Assembly: GCA_035473395.1 (NCBI GenBank)
Contig: DATIOF010000026.1
Coordinates: forward strand, 1-30,959
DNA length: 30,959 bases
Reading direction: 5' to 3'
Origin: AC-32 sp035473395
GTDB lineage: Bacteria; Actinomycetota; Thermoleophilia; Gaiellales; Gaiellaceae
Both the position numbers and the translations under genes were made by a program. The notes under the pieces were generated by a model, which saw nothing but the letters and a program-made list of their open reading frames with translations, had not been told where the DNA came from and searched no databases. This document shows positions 1 through 7,508 of the stretch, piece by piece (within the stretch, counting starts at the first letter, position 1; each line of letters starts with the position of its first letter).

Positions 1-606
1 CGACTGCCACTCCTCGCTGTCGTCGGCGGTCGAGGCGACGTAGAGCTCGATCCCGGACTCGTAGAGCGCGAAGCGCGCGAGCGGCATGTAGTTCTCCCAG
101 CAGACGAGGCCGCCGAGCCGGCCGTACGGCGTCTCGACCGCTCGCAGCCCGTCGCCGTCGCCCTGCCCCCAGACGAGGCGCTCGTGGTTCGTCGGCACGA
201 GCTTGCGGTGCTTGAGCGCGAGCTCGCCGTCGGGCCCGTGGAAGAGCAGCGTGTTGTAGAGCGTGCCGGGACGGGCGGGGTCGCGCTCGGTCACGCCGGT
301 CACGAGCCAGACCTCGTGCTCGCGCGCCAGCTCGCCGAGCCGCCGCTCGGCTTGGCCGGGCACCTCGACCGACTCGCGGGCCAGGAGCGCGAACGCCTCC
401 TTGGCGCCGTCCTCGGCCCAGCCGGCGAGCGCCCTGGCCCAGATCGAGGACGGATAGGCGGGGATCACGGCCTCTGGAAAGACGACCAGGCGCGCGCCCT
501 TGCCGGCGGCCTCGGCCACCGTCGCGCCGAGCTTCTCGATCGTGGCGTCCCGGTCGAAGATCACCGGCTCGACCTGCGCGCAGGCGACGGTCAGGCGCTC
601 ATGCAT
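1..606 (-). CDS. Nitrilase (carbon-nitrogen hydrolase), 3' end cut off by window
   Basis: Probably hydrolyses a nitrile to the carboxylic acid and ammonia in the cytoplasm. The 202 visible residues carry the full catalytic triad of the family: Glu45 in VVFPEAVIPAYP, Lys135 in LKHRKLVPTNHE and Cys169 in GGLICWENYMPLAR. CWENYMPL is typical of true nitrilases rather than amidases of the same superfamily. The ATG at 606 is chosen because the closer ATG at 602 meets a stop after three codons. It lies 12 bases after the cupredoxin gene and should be the last or a late gene of the DUF1800-DUF1501-cupredoxin operon. The frame is open to the window edge, so about one third of the protein is missing. 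The family is clear; the substrate is unknown. Confidence 0.9.
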   Translation of the reverse strand, partial: MHERLTVACAQVEPVIFDRDATIEKLGATVAEAAGKGARLVVFPEAVIPAYPSSIWARALAGWAEDGAKEAFALLARESVEVPGQAERRLGELAREHEVWLVTGVTERDPARPGTLYNTLLFHGPDGELALKHRKLVPTNHERLVWGQGDGDGLRAVETPYGRLGGLVCWENYMPLARFALYESGIELYVASTADDSEEWQS

Positions 607-618
607 GCACCAAGTCTC

Positions 619-954
619 TCAGCGCACGCGCAGGAACGCTTGCATGCCGAGCGAGGCATGGTCCGCGACGGAGCACCAGAGCCGGTAGCGACCGGGCCGC
701 ACCCGGAGCGCGACCGTGCGCCGCTTTCCGGGCTGCGTCAACGGGATCGAGAACGTGTGGCTGCCGCCGACGCGACGCACGCGCAGGTCGTGCGGATCCT
801 CGCCGTCGTTTTGCAACTCGATCTCGAGCACTCCCGCCTTGACCGACGGCCGCGAGAGCGTCAGGTGGAACTCGTGCTCGCTGACGCCGAGCTGCGCAGG
901 GGTCGGGTGATAGCCGAGCGCAAAGGCCATCGTGATGATGCCGAGCGTCTTCAC
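619..954 (-). CDS. Small cupredoxin-like copper protein
   Basis: A 111-residue protein with a short hydrophobic N-terminus (residues 1-20, perhaps a signal peptide or anchor) followed by one beta-rich domain. It shows a complete type 1 copper ligand set: His55 in EDPHDLRV, then Cys94, His99 and Met104 in LWCSVADHASLGM, which is the C-x4-H-x4-M spacing of plastocyanin-like proteins. It probably carries electrons or binds copper outside the membrane. The GTG start at 954 overlaps the TGA stop of the DUF1501 gene (GTGA, 951-954), which indicates translational coupling. An ATG at 930 would remove most of the hydrophobic N-terminus and is less likely. The fold assignment rests on ligand spacing and domain length, not on a search. 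Confidence 0.8.
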   Translation of the reverse strand: MKTLGIITMAFALGYHPTPAQLGVSEHEFHLTLSRPSVKAGVLEIELQNDGEDPHDLRVRRVGGSHTFSIPLTQPGKRRTVALRVRPGRYRLWCSVADHASLGMQAFLRVR

Positions 955-2330
955 GAAACGAGCGCCGGCCGCGTGAACCCACGCGCGCCGGGGATCACTG
1001 CCGACGGGTCGGCGCCGAGCCACTGCTCCAGCAGCGAGCAGTACACGCCGCGGAAGTCCGAGGTCGGCTTCAGGTTCCCGTCGTCGTCGAGGCCGTCCGC
1101 GAGGCCGGGGAACTCGCCGACCATCTGGCCGCGAGCGCGAGAGCCGATCAGGAACGCCGTGCCGGCGGCGCCGTGGTCGGTGCCGTCGCTGCCGTTCTCC
1201 TCGCCGCGCCGGCCGAACTCCGACCAGACGAGCGTCAGCACGCGGTCGGCGAGGCCGCGAGCCTCGAGGTCGCGCTGGAAGGCGAGCAGCGTCCGGGCCG
1301 TCAGGTCGAGCCCGTCGGCGAGCGCCTGCGGCTGGTCGGAGTGCGTGTCGTACTCGCCGGGCGCGGTCAGAGCGACGCAGTGGAGCGGCAGCTTCGCGGC
1401 GAGCATCGCGGCGAGGCCGGCGAGCTGGCGCGGGAAGCCGCTGTCGTCGTCCGGGTAGGGCACCGGGCTGCCGAAGCCGTTGTCGCTGTTCTTGGCGAAC
1501 GGCGCGAGCTGTCGCCGGAGCCGGTCGGACTGCGCGACCGCCTTCGCCGCCTGGTTCAGGAACGGGTCGGAGCGCCGCGCGCCCAGCGCACCCATCGTCT
1601 GCAGCATCCGGTCCTCGACCTCGCCCCAGACGCCCGGCGCGTAGAACGTGTACTCGTCGGGCGCGGCCAGCGAGGCGACCGGCACCTTCGTCGAGGCGAG
1701 TGCAGGCTGCAGCTGGTAGTCGAGCGAGAGGCCCTGCAGCGGGTTGTCCTTCGAGCCGTGGTGGTCGAGGTAACGGCCCATCCACCCGCTCGACAGGCGC
1801 GCGTCGGTGGCGCCGACCTCCCAGAAGTGGCGCGAGGTGAAGTGCGACTGGTCGGGGTGCGTGTAGCCGATGGCCGGCATGACCGAGACCTTGCCTTCGC
1901 CGTGCAGCGTCGCCAGTGGCTGCAGCTTCGGGTGCCAGTGCAGGCGCGTGTCCTCCGTGAAGACCGGGCCCGCGGAGTCGGGGAGCGCGAGGGTCGGGCG
2001 CAGCTTCCGGTAGTTCGGGTCGAGCGCGGGGTAGAGCACCGACAGCGAGTCGGCGCCGCCGGGCAGGAAGACGGAGACGAGCACCGGCTGCGCGGGGCCC
2101 GAGGCGGCCTGGGCGATCCCGTCCTCGAACAGGCCCAGCTTGCCGAGCCCGTAGACCGACAGCGCGAGCCCGAGCGCGCCCGAGACGAAGCTGCGCCGGT
2201 CGAGCCCCGTGCCCGCGGGCGCCGGCATGCCGGGCTCGATCGCGGGCAGGCCGCGACCGGCCTCGGCTGCTCCGCGCCGGAGCAGCGAGGCGCGCGAGAA
2301 CTCGTCGCAGTGGTGGCAGGAGCGGCTCAT
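951..2330 (-). CDS. DUF1501 family protein with Tat signal
   Basis: A 459-residue protein of the DUF1501 family (sulfatase/alkaline-phosphatase-like fold). It has a twin-arginine export motif (LDRRSFVSG, Arg45-Arg46) followed by a hydrophobic stretch (residues 48-67), so it is probably exported folded. The body includes VSVFLPGGADSLSVLYP, SHFTSRHFWEVG and a late TLVWSEFGRRGEENGSDGTD segment, all typical of the family. The N-terminus has a CHHC pair (Cys5, Cys8) ahead of the Tat signal. The ATG at 2330 overlaps the DUF1800 stop (ATGA, 2330-2333). DUF1501 and DUF1800 genes occur together in many bacteria, but their biochemical role is not established. The adjoining cupredoxin suggests an extracytoplasmic, perhaps redox or metal-linked, function. 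Confidence 0.92.
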   Translation of the reverse strand: MSRSCHHCDEFSRASLLRRGAAEAGRGLPAIEPGMPAPAGTGLDRRSFVSGALGLALSVYGLGKLGLFEDGIAQAASGPAQPVLVSVFLPGGADSLSVLYPALDPNYRKLRPTLALPDSAGPVFTEDTRLHWHPKLQPLATLHGEGKVSVMPAIGYTHPDQSHFTSRHFWEVGATDARLSSGWMGRYLDHHGSKDNPLQGLSLDYQLQPALASTKVPVASLAAPDEYTFYAPGVWGEVEDRMLQTMGALGARRSDPFLNQAAKAVAQSDRLRRQLAPFAKNSDNGFGSPVPYPDDDSGFPRQLAGLAAMLAAKLPLHCVALTAPGEYDTHSDQPQALADGLDLTARTLLAFQRDLEARGLADRVLTLVWSEFGRRGEENGSDGTDHGAAGTAFLIGSRARGQMVGEFPGLADGLDDDGNLKPTSDFRGVYCSLLEQWLGADPSAVIPGARGFTRPALVS

Positions 2331-3667
2331 CAGCAGGTCTGAAGGTCGGGGGCGGTGGCGAGCAGTTGCCGCAGCGCGTTCTCGATCAGCGGCGGGTACT
2401 GCTGCTTCTTCCAGTGGGCGTTCGCGTCGTGGAGCGCGTGCTTGGCGAAACGGGTGAGCGCGGCCTCGGTCTGCCCGGTCAGCGTTGGGCCGCCGAGAAC
2501 GGCGCGCGCGCGGTCGACCAGCTTGTCCGCCTGGCCGGGGACGTGCTTCGCGGATTCCTTCAGCACCTTCGGGCGCATCGCGTAGCCGGCGATCTCCCAG
2601 CGCGCGCGGAAGGTGGCCGTGTCGAGCCAGCGCGAGTCGTCCCAGCCCGCGACGTTCGGCGGGTAGAAGAGCTGCTGGCCGGCGAGCTGCATGAGCCAAG
2701 TCCAGGCCTCGGTGTCGATTCCGCGGCCGAGCCCGCGTAGCAGGCCCGTCAGGTAGAGCGCCGGGGACTTGACCATGCGCGGCCCGGTGTAGAGCGCCGG
2801 GTGGCGCAGGATCGCGCCGACGACCGGGCCGACCTCGTAGCCACTGCCGACGTAGAGCCGCTCGAGCGAGCGCTTCGTCCCGCCGCTCGGCGGCACCGGG
2901 ACGAAATAGCTCCAGAGCTTGGTCACGAAGAAGGACGGGTGCAGCCGGTGGTGGACGCAGAGGTGGCACGAATCGCGCCAGTCGAAGTGGCCGCGCTTGC
3001 CGAAGATGCGCTTCGTCCCGGTGTCGTGGCGCTTGTGGTCGAAGCGGAAGCGAACCGGGCCGAGCGAGTCGCTCCACGTGTAGCGGAAGCCGGTCAGCGC
3101 GCGGGCCTGCTCGCGCACGTCGCGCTCGCTGTACGCGCCGCGATCCGCGCCGAGCGTGAAGAGCTCCATCAGCTCGCGCGCGTAGTTCTCGTTCGGCGAG
3201 CCCTTCTCGTTGTCGACGCCCGAGAGCCAGAGCAGCATCGCGGGGTCGCGCGTGATCTCCATCAAGAGCCCCGGGAACGAGCTCAGGCCGAGCCGGCGGA
3301 AGAGCTGGTTCTGGCGCAGCATCAGCTTCGCCGGGCCGACGCCGTCACGCGAGGTGGCGAACCAGTCGTGCCAGACGAGCGTCATCCGCTCGTGCAGGGG
3401 CTTCGTCGTTCGCACCATCCGGTCGAGCCACCAGAGCTGGTCGTGCCCCCAGCGGTCGTAGGGCGAGAGCTTGCGCCCGCGGTCGTCGTGCGGTCGCGGG
3501 CCCTTCAGCCGGTCGCGGCCGGGGCGGATGAGCGAGTGCACGGCGCCCTCGAGCCCGAGCTTCGCCAGCCGCTCGGCCTCACCGGGGCGCGGGCCGAAAC
3601 CGGCACGCCAAAGCAGGCGTTCGGCCTGCGGCTTGCCGAAATGGCCCCGGTAGACGGGCGGCGGCAT
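2330..3667 (-). CDS. DUF1800 family protein
   Basis: A 445-residue protein of the DUF1800 family. Diagnostic segments are the N-terminal RLLWRAGFGPRPGEAERL (residues 18-34), MTLVWHDWFAT (95-105) and NENYARELMELFTLG (159-173). No Tat or Sec signal is evident at the N-terminus, unlike its DUF1501 partner. It is the first gene of a four-gene minus-strand operon with DUF1501, cupredoxin and nitrilase. The ATG at 3667 is the natural family start. Only 39 bases separate it from the DUF1385 stop upstream. A weak AT-rich box (GATATA, 3674-3679 on the minus strand) six bases before the ATG could be a -10 element. The molecular function of the family is unknown. Confidence 0.92.
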   Translation of the reverse strand: MPPPVYRGHFGKPQAERLLWRAGFGPRPGEAERLAKLGLEGAVHSLIRPGRDRLKGPRPHDDRGRKLSPYDRWGHDQLWWLDRMVRTTKPLHERMTLVWHDWFATSRDGVGPAKLMLRQNQLFRRLGLSSFPGLLMEITRDPAMLLWLSGVDNEKGSPNENYARELMELFTLGADRGAYSERDVREQARALTGFRYTWSDSLGPVRFRFDHKRHDTGTKRIFGKRGHFDWRDSCHLCVHHRLHPSFFVTKLWSYFVPVPPSGGTKRSLERLYVGSGYEVGPVVGAILRHPALYTGPRMVKSPALYLTGLLRGLGRGIDTEAWTWLMQLAGQQLFYPPNVAGWDDSRWLDTATFRARWEIAGYAMRPKVLKESAKHVPGQADKLVDRARAVLGGPTLTGQTEAALTRFAKHALHDANAHWKKQQYPPLIENALRQLLATAPDLQTC

Positions 3668-3706
3668 GCGACCTATATCGGCGCCGACCGGGCGTGACCT
3701 TGATAG

Positions 3707-4492
3707 CTAACCGAGTTCGCGGCGCAATACGGCTGCCACAGCCGTCAGCGCGAGTTGCGTCTCCTCGTCCGAGGGCTCGCGCGTGGTCAGGCGTTGCAGC
3801 GCGAGGCCCGGGAGCAGAAAGGCGTGCGCGAAGCGTGAGCGCGAGGTCTGCACGAGCTGCCAGAGCTCCATCGTCAGCGCGAGCGAGAGCAGGGAGACCG
3901 CAAAGGGCGTGTAGAGCGCGGGCGCCACCGGCCAGATGCGGTCGAAGAGAACCGAGACCGGCACCACCAGCGCGGCGAAGTTCGTCCCGCAGCGAGGAGC
4001 GAAGCGCGACGGCTTGGCCGCTCCGTCCCAGGTCGCGACCAGGCGCCGTTCCTCGGCGGCCGCGATCGCGCGGTGCTCGGCGCCGTGCAGGAAGAGCGTG
4101 CGTCCGCGCAGCATCCAGCCGAGCAGCACGACCGCTGTCCCGATCCCGAGCGGCAGCGAGGCCGACTGGGGCAGGACGATCAGTGAGAGCGGTGCGAGCA
4201 GCGCCGCCACGAGCAGCAGGCGCTCGCCCTTGCCCGCGACGCCGGCGCCGCGGAAGAGCGGAGCAAGTGCCGAGCAGAGCCTGATCAGCCCGCGAACGAG
4301 CGGCACGCGCCGCAGTGCCTCGGGCGGCTGCGGCATCGAGCCTTCGCGCACGCTGCCGTCGCGCGCGGCGAACGCCCAGTGGTCGGCGCTCGCGATCACC
4401 ACGCCGTCGGCGCGGGCCATCCCGCCCATCCGGGGCAGGTCGGCCGAGCCGTCGGCCCTGGCCAGAACTTCGAGGAGAGCCGAGCGATCCAC
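3707..4492 (-). CDS. DUF1385 family integral membrane protein
   Basis: A 261-residue membrane protein of the DUF1385 family. The N-terminal part has the family-like RMGGMARADGVVIAS (residues 21-35) followed by WAFAARDGSVREG. The conserved segments FLHGAEHRAI and FAPRCGTNFAALV sit between hydrophobic stretches that probably span the membrane (around residues 90-130 and 175-225). His and Cys in these two segments are the best conserved residues of the family; its function is unknown. The GTG at 4492 was taken as start because the frame is closed soon upstream. No Shine-Dalgarno sequence is visible. A GATCCT box (4499-4504, minus) six bases upstream is a weak candidate -10. The gene lies just after a GC-rich hairpin that may end the transcript of the microprotein gene upstream. 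Confidence 0.85.
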   Translation of the reverse strand: MDRSALLEVLARADGSADLPRMGGMARADGVVIASADHWAFAARDGSVREGSMPQPPEALRRVPLVRGLIRLCSALAPLFRGAGVAGKGERLLLVAALLAPLSLIVLPQSASLPLGIGTAVVLLGWMLRGRTLFLHGAEHRAIAAAEERRLVATWDGAAKPSRFAPRCGTNFAALVVPVSVLFDRIWPVAPALYTPFAVSLLSLALTMELWQLVQTSRSRFAHAFLLPGLALQRLTTREPSDEETQLALTAVAAVLRRELG

Positions 4493-4514
4493 CAGCCCAG
4501 GATCGCTGCGGTGC

Positions 4515-4540
4515 GGCCGCCCGGCAAGTGCCGGGCGGCC
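4515..4540 (-). terminator. GC-rich hairpin downstream of the 25-residue microprotein gene
   Basis: Perfect inverted repeat with arms GGCCGCCCGGCA and TGCCGGGCGGCC, about 11-12 bp of stem and a loop of 2-4 bases. It lies 21 bases after the stop of the small minus-strand gene and 22 bases before the DUF1385 start. No run of T follows it on either strand, so it may be a factor-independent terminator of the actinobacterial I-shaped kind or an mRNA-stabilising stem. Confidence 0.55.
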
Positions 4541-4561
4541 TAATCGTGCGTCAGCTGAGTC

Positions 4562-4639
4562 CTACCAGCGGCCGCGCGAGAAGAACCCGAGCAGCAGCAG
4601 AACCAGCACGACGATCAAGATGATCCAGAGAATCGACAC
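4562..4639 (-). CDS. 25-residue single-span membrane microprotein
   Basis: GTG start at 4639 and TAG stop at 4562-4564 encode 25 residues: SILWIILIVVLVLLLLGFF forms one hydrophobic helix, and the end is the basic tail SRGRW. A good Shine-Dalgarno element (AAGGGGG in the minus strand) lies about eight bases before the GTG. This is notable because many genes here lack one. Short hydrophobic proteins ending in GR-GRW or similar are common as hypothetical genes in actinobacteria and proteobacteria; no function is known to me. It is divergent from the HtrA-like protease, with 131 bases between the start codons, and could share envelope-stress control. It is supported by the ribosome site, the membrane-like composition and the hairpin after the stop. 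Confidence 0.7.
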   Translation of the reverse strand: MSILWIILIVVLVLLLLGFFSRGRW

Positions 4640-4707
4640 TGAGCAGCCCCCTTCGTCGTTCGTTGTCAGAGAAGTAACGGTCGAGCTCCCCGATCGGTTA
4701 CGGAAAC

Positions 4708-4747
4708 GGCTTAACCGGGGCTTAACGCCGCGCAACGGGGGTTGAAC
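4708..4747 (+). promoter_or_regulatory. Direct repeats with 11-bp period upstream of the HtrA-like gene
   Basis: GGCTTAAC occurs at 4708-4715 and again at 4719-4726, exactly 11 bases apart. A related GGTTGAAC lies at 4740-4747. Two tandem half-sites one helical turn apart are the usual layout of sites for OmpR/PhoB-type response regulators. The repeats end just upstream of the predicted -10 box and cover the -35 zone, as expected for an activator. No regulator gene for this site is in the window, so the reading is an inference. Confidence 0.4.
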
Positions 4748-4757
4748 ACGCCCCGGC

Positions 4758-4763
4758 TATAAC
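4758..4763 (+). promoter_or_regulatory. -10 box of a predicted leaderless promoter (HtrA-like gene)
   Basis: TATAAC lies seven bases before the GTG start at 4771, so transcription should begin at or next to the start codon. There is no Shine-Dalgarno sequence in this short gap. No TTGACA-like -35 sits 17 bases upstream, which fits activator dependence through the repeats just upstream. Confidence 0.5.
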
Positions 4764-4770
4764 GCGACTC

Positions 4771-5979
4771 GTGGCGGGACACCTGCGGGCGATCTACGGA
4801 GCCGGGTTGGTGGCCGCTGGAGCGCTGGGCGGGGCTCTCGCCCTCGGCGGCGCCTCACTGGTCGGTGACTTCGGCACGACGACGACCGTCCGCGAAGTTG
4901 CTGCACCGCTCCCCTCGCCCATCTCGCTGAACGAGCCCGCCGTCGCCAGAGCCGGCGCGCTCTCGGTGAACGCGATCTACCGGCACGCCGCGCCCGGCGT
5001 CGTCCAGGTGACCGCCACCCAGGTGGTCTCGACCCAGAGCGTCGACCCGTTCGGGTTCCCCTTCCCGGCGCAGCAGCCCTCCGAGGCGCTCGGCTCGGGC
5101 TTCGTGATCGACAAGGCCGGCCACATCGTCACGAACTACCACGTCGTCGAGCACGCGCGCTCGGTCGACGTCAGCTTCTCGAACAACGAGAGCCTGAAGG
5201 CGAAGGTCGTCGGCGCCGACCCGTCGACCGACATCGCGGTGCTGCAGGTCGACGCGCACGCGCGGGCCCTCACGCCACTAGCCCTCGGCAACTCGGATGC
5301 CGTCCGCGTCGGCGACTCGGTGGTCGCGATCGGCAACCCGTTCGGCTACGACCGCACCGTCACGGCCGGGATCGTCAGCGCGCTCCAGCGCGTGATCCGC
5401 GCGCCGAACAGCTACTCGATCGACCACGTGATCCAGACCGACGCCGCCCTGAACAAGGGCAACTCGGGCGGCCCGCTGCTCGACGCGCTGGGAAACGTGA
5501 TCGGCGTCAACTCCCAGATCGCGGCCGGCGACTCGGGCGCGAGCGGCAACGTCGGGATCGGCTTCGCGGTCCCGATCAACACGGTCAAGACGGTCGCGGC
5601 GCAGATCATCAGGACGGGGCACGCCGAGCACGCGTATCTCGGCATCTCGGTTCAGGCGGTCACGCCGAGCGCGGCCAAGCTCTTCCACCTGCCCTCGACG
5701 CACGGCCTGCTCGTCGCCAGCGTCCAGCCCGGCAGCGGGGCCGCCAAGGCCGGCCTGCTCGCGGGAACGGGCAACGCGACTCTCGCCGGCGAGACGTACC
5801 CGCTCGGCGGCGACCTGATCACGAAGATCGACTCGACCTCGCTCTACTCGCTCGACCAGCTCCGCGACGTGATCGGCCAGAAGCAGCCGGGCGACGACAC
5901 GCAGCTCGAGGTGTACCGAGGAAACGGACAACGCACCGTGACAGTCAAGTTGGGACGGCAGCCGGCGACCGCTAGCTGA
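4771..5979 (+). CDS. HtrA/DegP-like S1C serine protease with PDZ domain
   Basis: Membrane-anchored protease that should degrade or refold damaged proteins outside the membrane. The 402 residues show an N-terminal anchor (about residues 10-31), a trypsin-like domain with the triad His124 (IVTNYHVV), Asp154 (PSTDIAVL) and Ser232 (NKGNSGGPLLD), and one C-terminal PDZ domain (about 288-395, beginning AYLGISVQAV). It lacks the long cytosolic N-terminal region of some actinobacterial HtrA proteins. The GTG at 4771 follows a TATAAC box by seven bases, so the mRNA is probably leaderless. The gene stands alone and ends at a cluster of hairpins before a convergent gene. It is divergent from a membrane microprotein and has tandem repeats upstream that suggest response-regulator control. 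Confidence 0.93.
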   Translation: MAGHLRAIYGAGLVAAGALGGALALGGASLVGDFGTTTTVREVAAPLPSPISLNEPAVARAGALSVNAIYRHAAPGVVQVTATQVVSTQSVDPFGFPFPAQQPSEALGSGFVIDKAGHIVTNYHVVEHARSVDVSFSNNESLKAKVVGADPSTDIAVLQVDAHARALTPLALGNSDAVRVGDSVVAIGNPFGYDRTVTAGIVSALQRVIRAPNSYSIDHVIQTDAALNKGNSGGPLLDALGNVIGVNSQIAAGDSGASGNVGIGFAVPINTVKTVAAQIIRTGHAEHAYLGISVQAVTPSAAKLFHLPSTHGLLVASVQPGSGAAKAGLLAGTGNATLAGETYPLGGDLITKIDSTSLYSLDQLRDVIGQKQPGDDTQLEVYRGNGQRTVTVKLGRQPATAS

Positions 5980-5989
5980 CCCTCAAGAC

Positions 5990-6090
5990 GGCCCCACCCC
6001 CTGGGGCCTGGTTCCCGGCCGCGCCGTTCGCCAGCACGGCGCGCCGGGATCGAAAGAAGGAGGCCGGAAGCCTGCCCCGGCCTCCTTCTT
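5990..6090. terminator. Three successive hairpins; bidirectional terminator between convergent genes
   Basis: Three stems follow the HtrA-like gene. The first, GGCCCCA/TGGGGCC, spans about 5990-6009. The second is a long GC stem around 6014-6049 with one bulge. The third has perfect 14-base arms at 6054-6067 and 6077-6090 (AAGAAGGAGGCCGG and its complement) around a nine-base loop. The third arm carries an A-rich side on one strand and T-rich side on the other and is followed by GTTTCTC, so it can act in both directions. It separates the plus-strand protease gene from the minus-strand flavoenzyme gene. Confidence 0.85.
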
Positions 6091-6095
6091 GTTTC

Positions 6096-7508
6096 TCAGT
6101 CCATGAAGGCCGAGTCGACCAGGTCGGCCATCGACGGCACGACGCGCTCGGCGGCGGCCTTCACGCCTTCGCCGAAGGTCGGGAAGACGTGGTGCATGTG
6201 CGCCAGGTCGTCGACCGTCGCGCCGAGGCGCAGGGCCAGCGCGAGGCCCTGCACGATCTCGCTCGCGCTGCGGGAGACGACGTGGATCCCGAGCACCTGG
6301 CGCGTCCCGCGGTCGAAGACGATCTTGAACAGGCCGTGTTCGGCCCCGATGAACTGGAACCGCTTGACGTGCTCGTTGCGCGCCACGCCGACGTCGTGGC
6401 CCTGCTCGTGCGCTTGCTCCTCGGTCAGGCCGACGCCGCCGAGCTCAGGGTCGGTGAAGATCGCGGTCGGGAGCACGGAGTAGTCCGCAGGCTTCGCGTC
6501 CTCGCCGAACATGTCGTCGACGGCTCTGCGGGCCTGGTACTGGGCGATCGGGGTGAACTGCGCGACGGCGGTCACGTCGCCCGCCGCCCAGATGCCCCGC
6601 GTCGAGGTGCGCAGGTGGTCGTCCACCGTGATCCCGGTCCTGGTCGTCTCGACGCCGGCGGCCTCGAGGCCCAGCTCCTCCACGTTCGGGACGCGGCCCG
6701 AGGCAAGCAGTAGCCGCTCGGCGCGCCGCTCGTACGGCTCCGAGCCGTCGCGCGGCGCGATCGTCGCGACCACCTCGTCGCCGACCTGGCGCACGCGCTG
6801 GACGAAGACGTTCGCCGCCAGCTCGAGCCCCTCGTCGTGGAGCGCGGCCGCGAGCGTGGCGGACGCTTCGCCGTCGGCGAGCGGGGCGATCCGGTCGGAC
6901 GCGTCCACGAGCCGTACCTGCGCGCCGAAGCGCGCGAACATCTGACCGAACTCGAGGCCGACCGCACCGCAGCCGACGACCAGTAGCGAGCGCGGCACCT
7001 CGGTCAGGTCGAGCGCCGAGACGTGGTCGAGCCAGTCGATCTCGTCGATCCCCTCGACCGGAGGCACGGCCGTGCGCGAGCCGGTCGCGATCAGGATCCG
7101 GTCGGCCTCCAGCTCGCGCTCGCCGACGCGCAGGGTGTGGGGCCCGGTGAAGGTGGCCTGACCGGTGATCGGCGTCAAGCCCGCGCCCTCGAGGTCACGC
7201 ACCCACTGTTCCTGCGTCTTCTTCAGCGACTCCTTCCACGCCCGAACACGCGCGAGGTCGACCCGCGCGGGTCCAGTCTCGATCCCGATCACCGGCGCGC
7301 GCGAATTGAGGTCGTGCGCCAGCTCGGCCGCGACGAGGTAGGCCTTGGTCGGCGAGCAGGCGACGTTGGGGCAGCTGCCGCCCCAACGCACGCGCTCGAC
7401 CAGCGCCACGCGGGCGTCGTAGTCGCGCATCGCCATGTTCGCCCCGTCACGGGCGGCAGAGCCGCCGCCCAGCACCACCAGGTCGAATCGTTCGCTCACG
7501 AGCGTCAT
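6096..7508 (-). CDS. FAD-dependent pyridine nucleotide-disulfide oxidoreductase (MerA/Lpd-like)
   Basis: A 470-residue flavoenzyme of the dihydrolipoamide dehydrogenase/mercuric reductase class. It has an FAD-binding start (VVLGGGSAA, residues 11-19), a redox-active cysteine pair in GGSCPNVACSPTK (Cys46, Cys51), an NAD(P)H-binding motif (VVGCGAVGLEFG), a second FAD contact (GIWAAGDVTA) and a C-terminal dimerisation domain. The catalytic His-Pro of Lpd and glutathione reductase is replaced by Phe442-Pro443 (HVFPTFGE), though Glu447 remains. The usual acid-base step should therefore differ; MerA-type enzymes also lack this His. The ATG at 7508 gives the normal family N-terminus; a GTG at 7526 is possible. 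It is divergent from the ECF sigma gene, with 35 bases between the starts. Substrate unknown. Confidence 0.9.
   Translation of the reverse strand: MTLVSERFDLVVLGGGSAARDGANMAMRDYDARVALVERVRWGGSCPNVACSPTKAYLVAAELAHDLNSRAPVIGIETGPARVDLARVRAWKESLKKTQEQWVRDLEGAGLTPITGQATFTGPHTLRVGERELEADRILIATGSRTAVPPVEGIDEIDWLDHVSALDLTEVPRSLLVVGCGAVGLEFGQMFARFGAQVRLVDASDRIAPLADGEASATLAAALHDEGLELAANVFVQRVRQVGDEVVATIAPRDGSEPYERRAERLLLASGRVPNVEELGLEAAGVETTRTGITVDDHLRTSTRGIWAAGDVTAVAQFTPIAQYQARRAVDDMFGEDAKPADYSVLPTAIFTDPELGGVGLTEEQAHEQGHDVGVARNEHVKRFQFIGAEHGLFKIVFDRGTRQVLGIHVVSRSASEIVQGLALALRLGATVDDLAHMHHVFPTFGEGVKAAAERVVPSMADLVDSAFMD

Noticed and set aside
184..1458. Plus-strand open frame of 424 residues over the nitrilase, cupredoxin and DUF1501 genes
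   Set aside because: Antisense to three well-supported genes and without domain character.
4742..4763. TTGAAC (4742-4747) as the -35 box for TATAAC in front of the HtrA-like gene
   Set aside because: The spacer would be only ten bases, too short for a sigma-70-type promoter; the hexamer is better explained as part of the repeat series.
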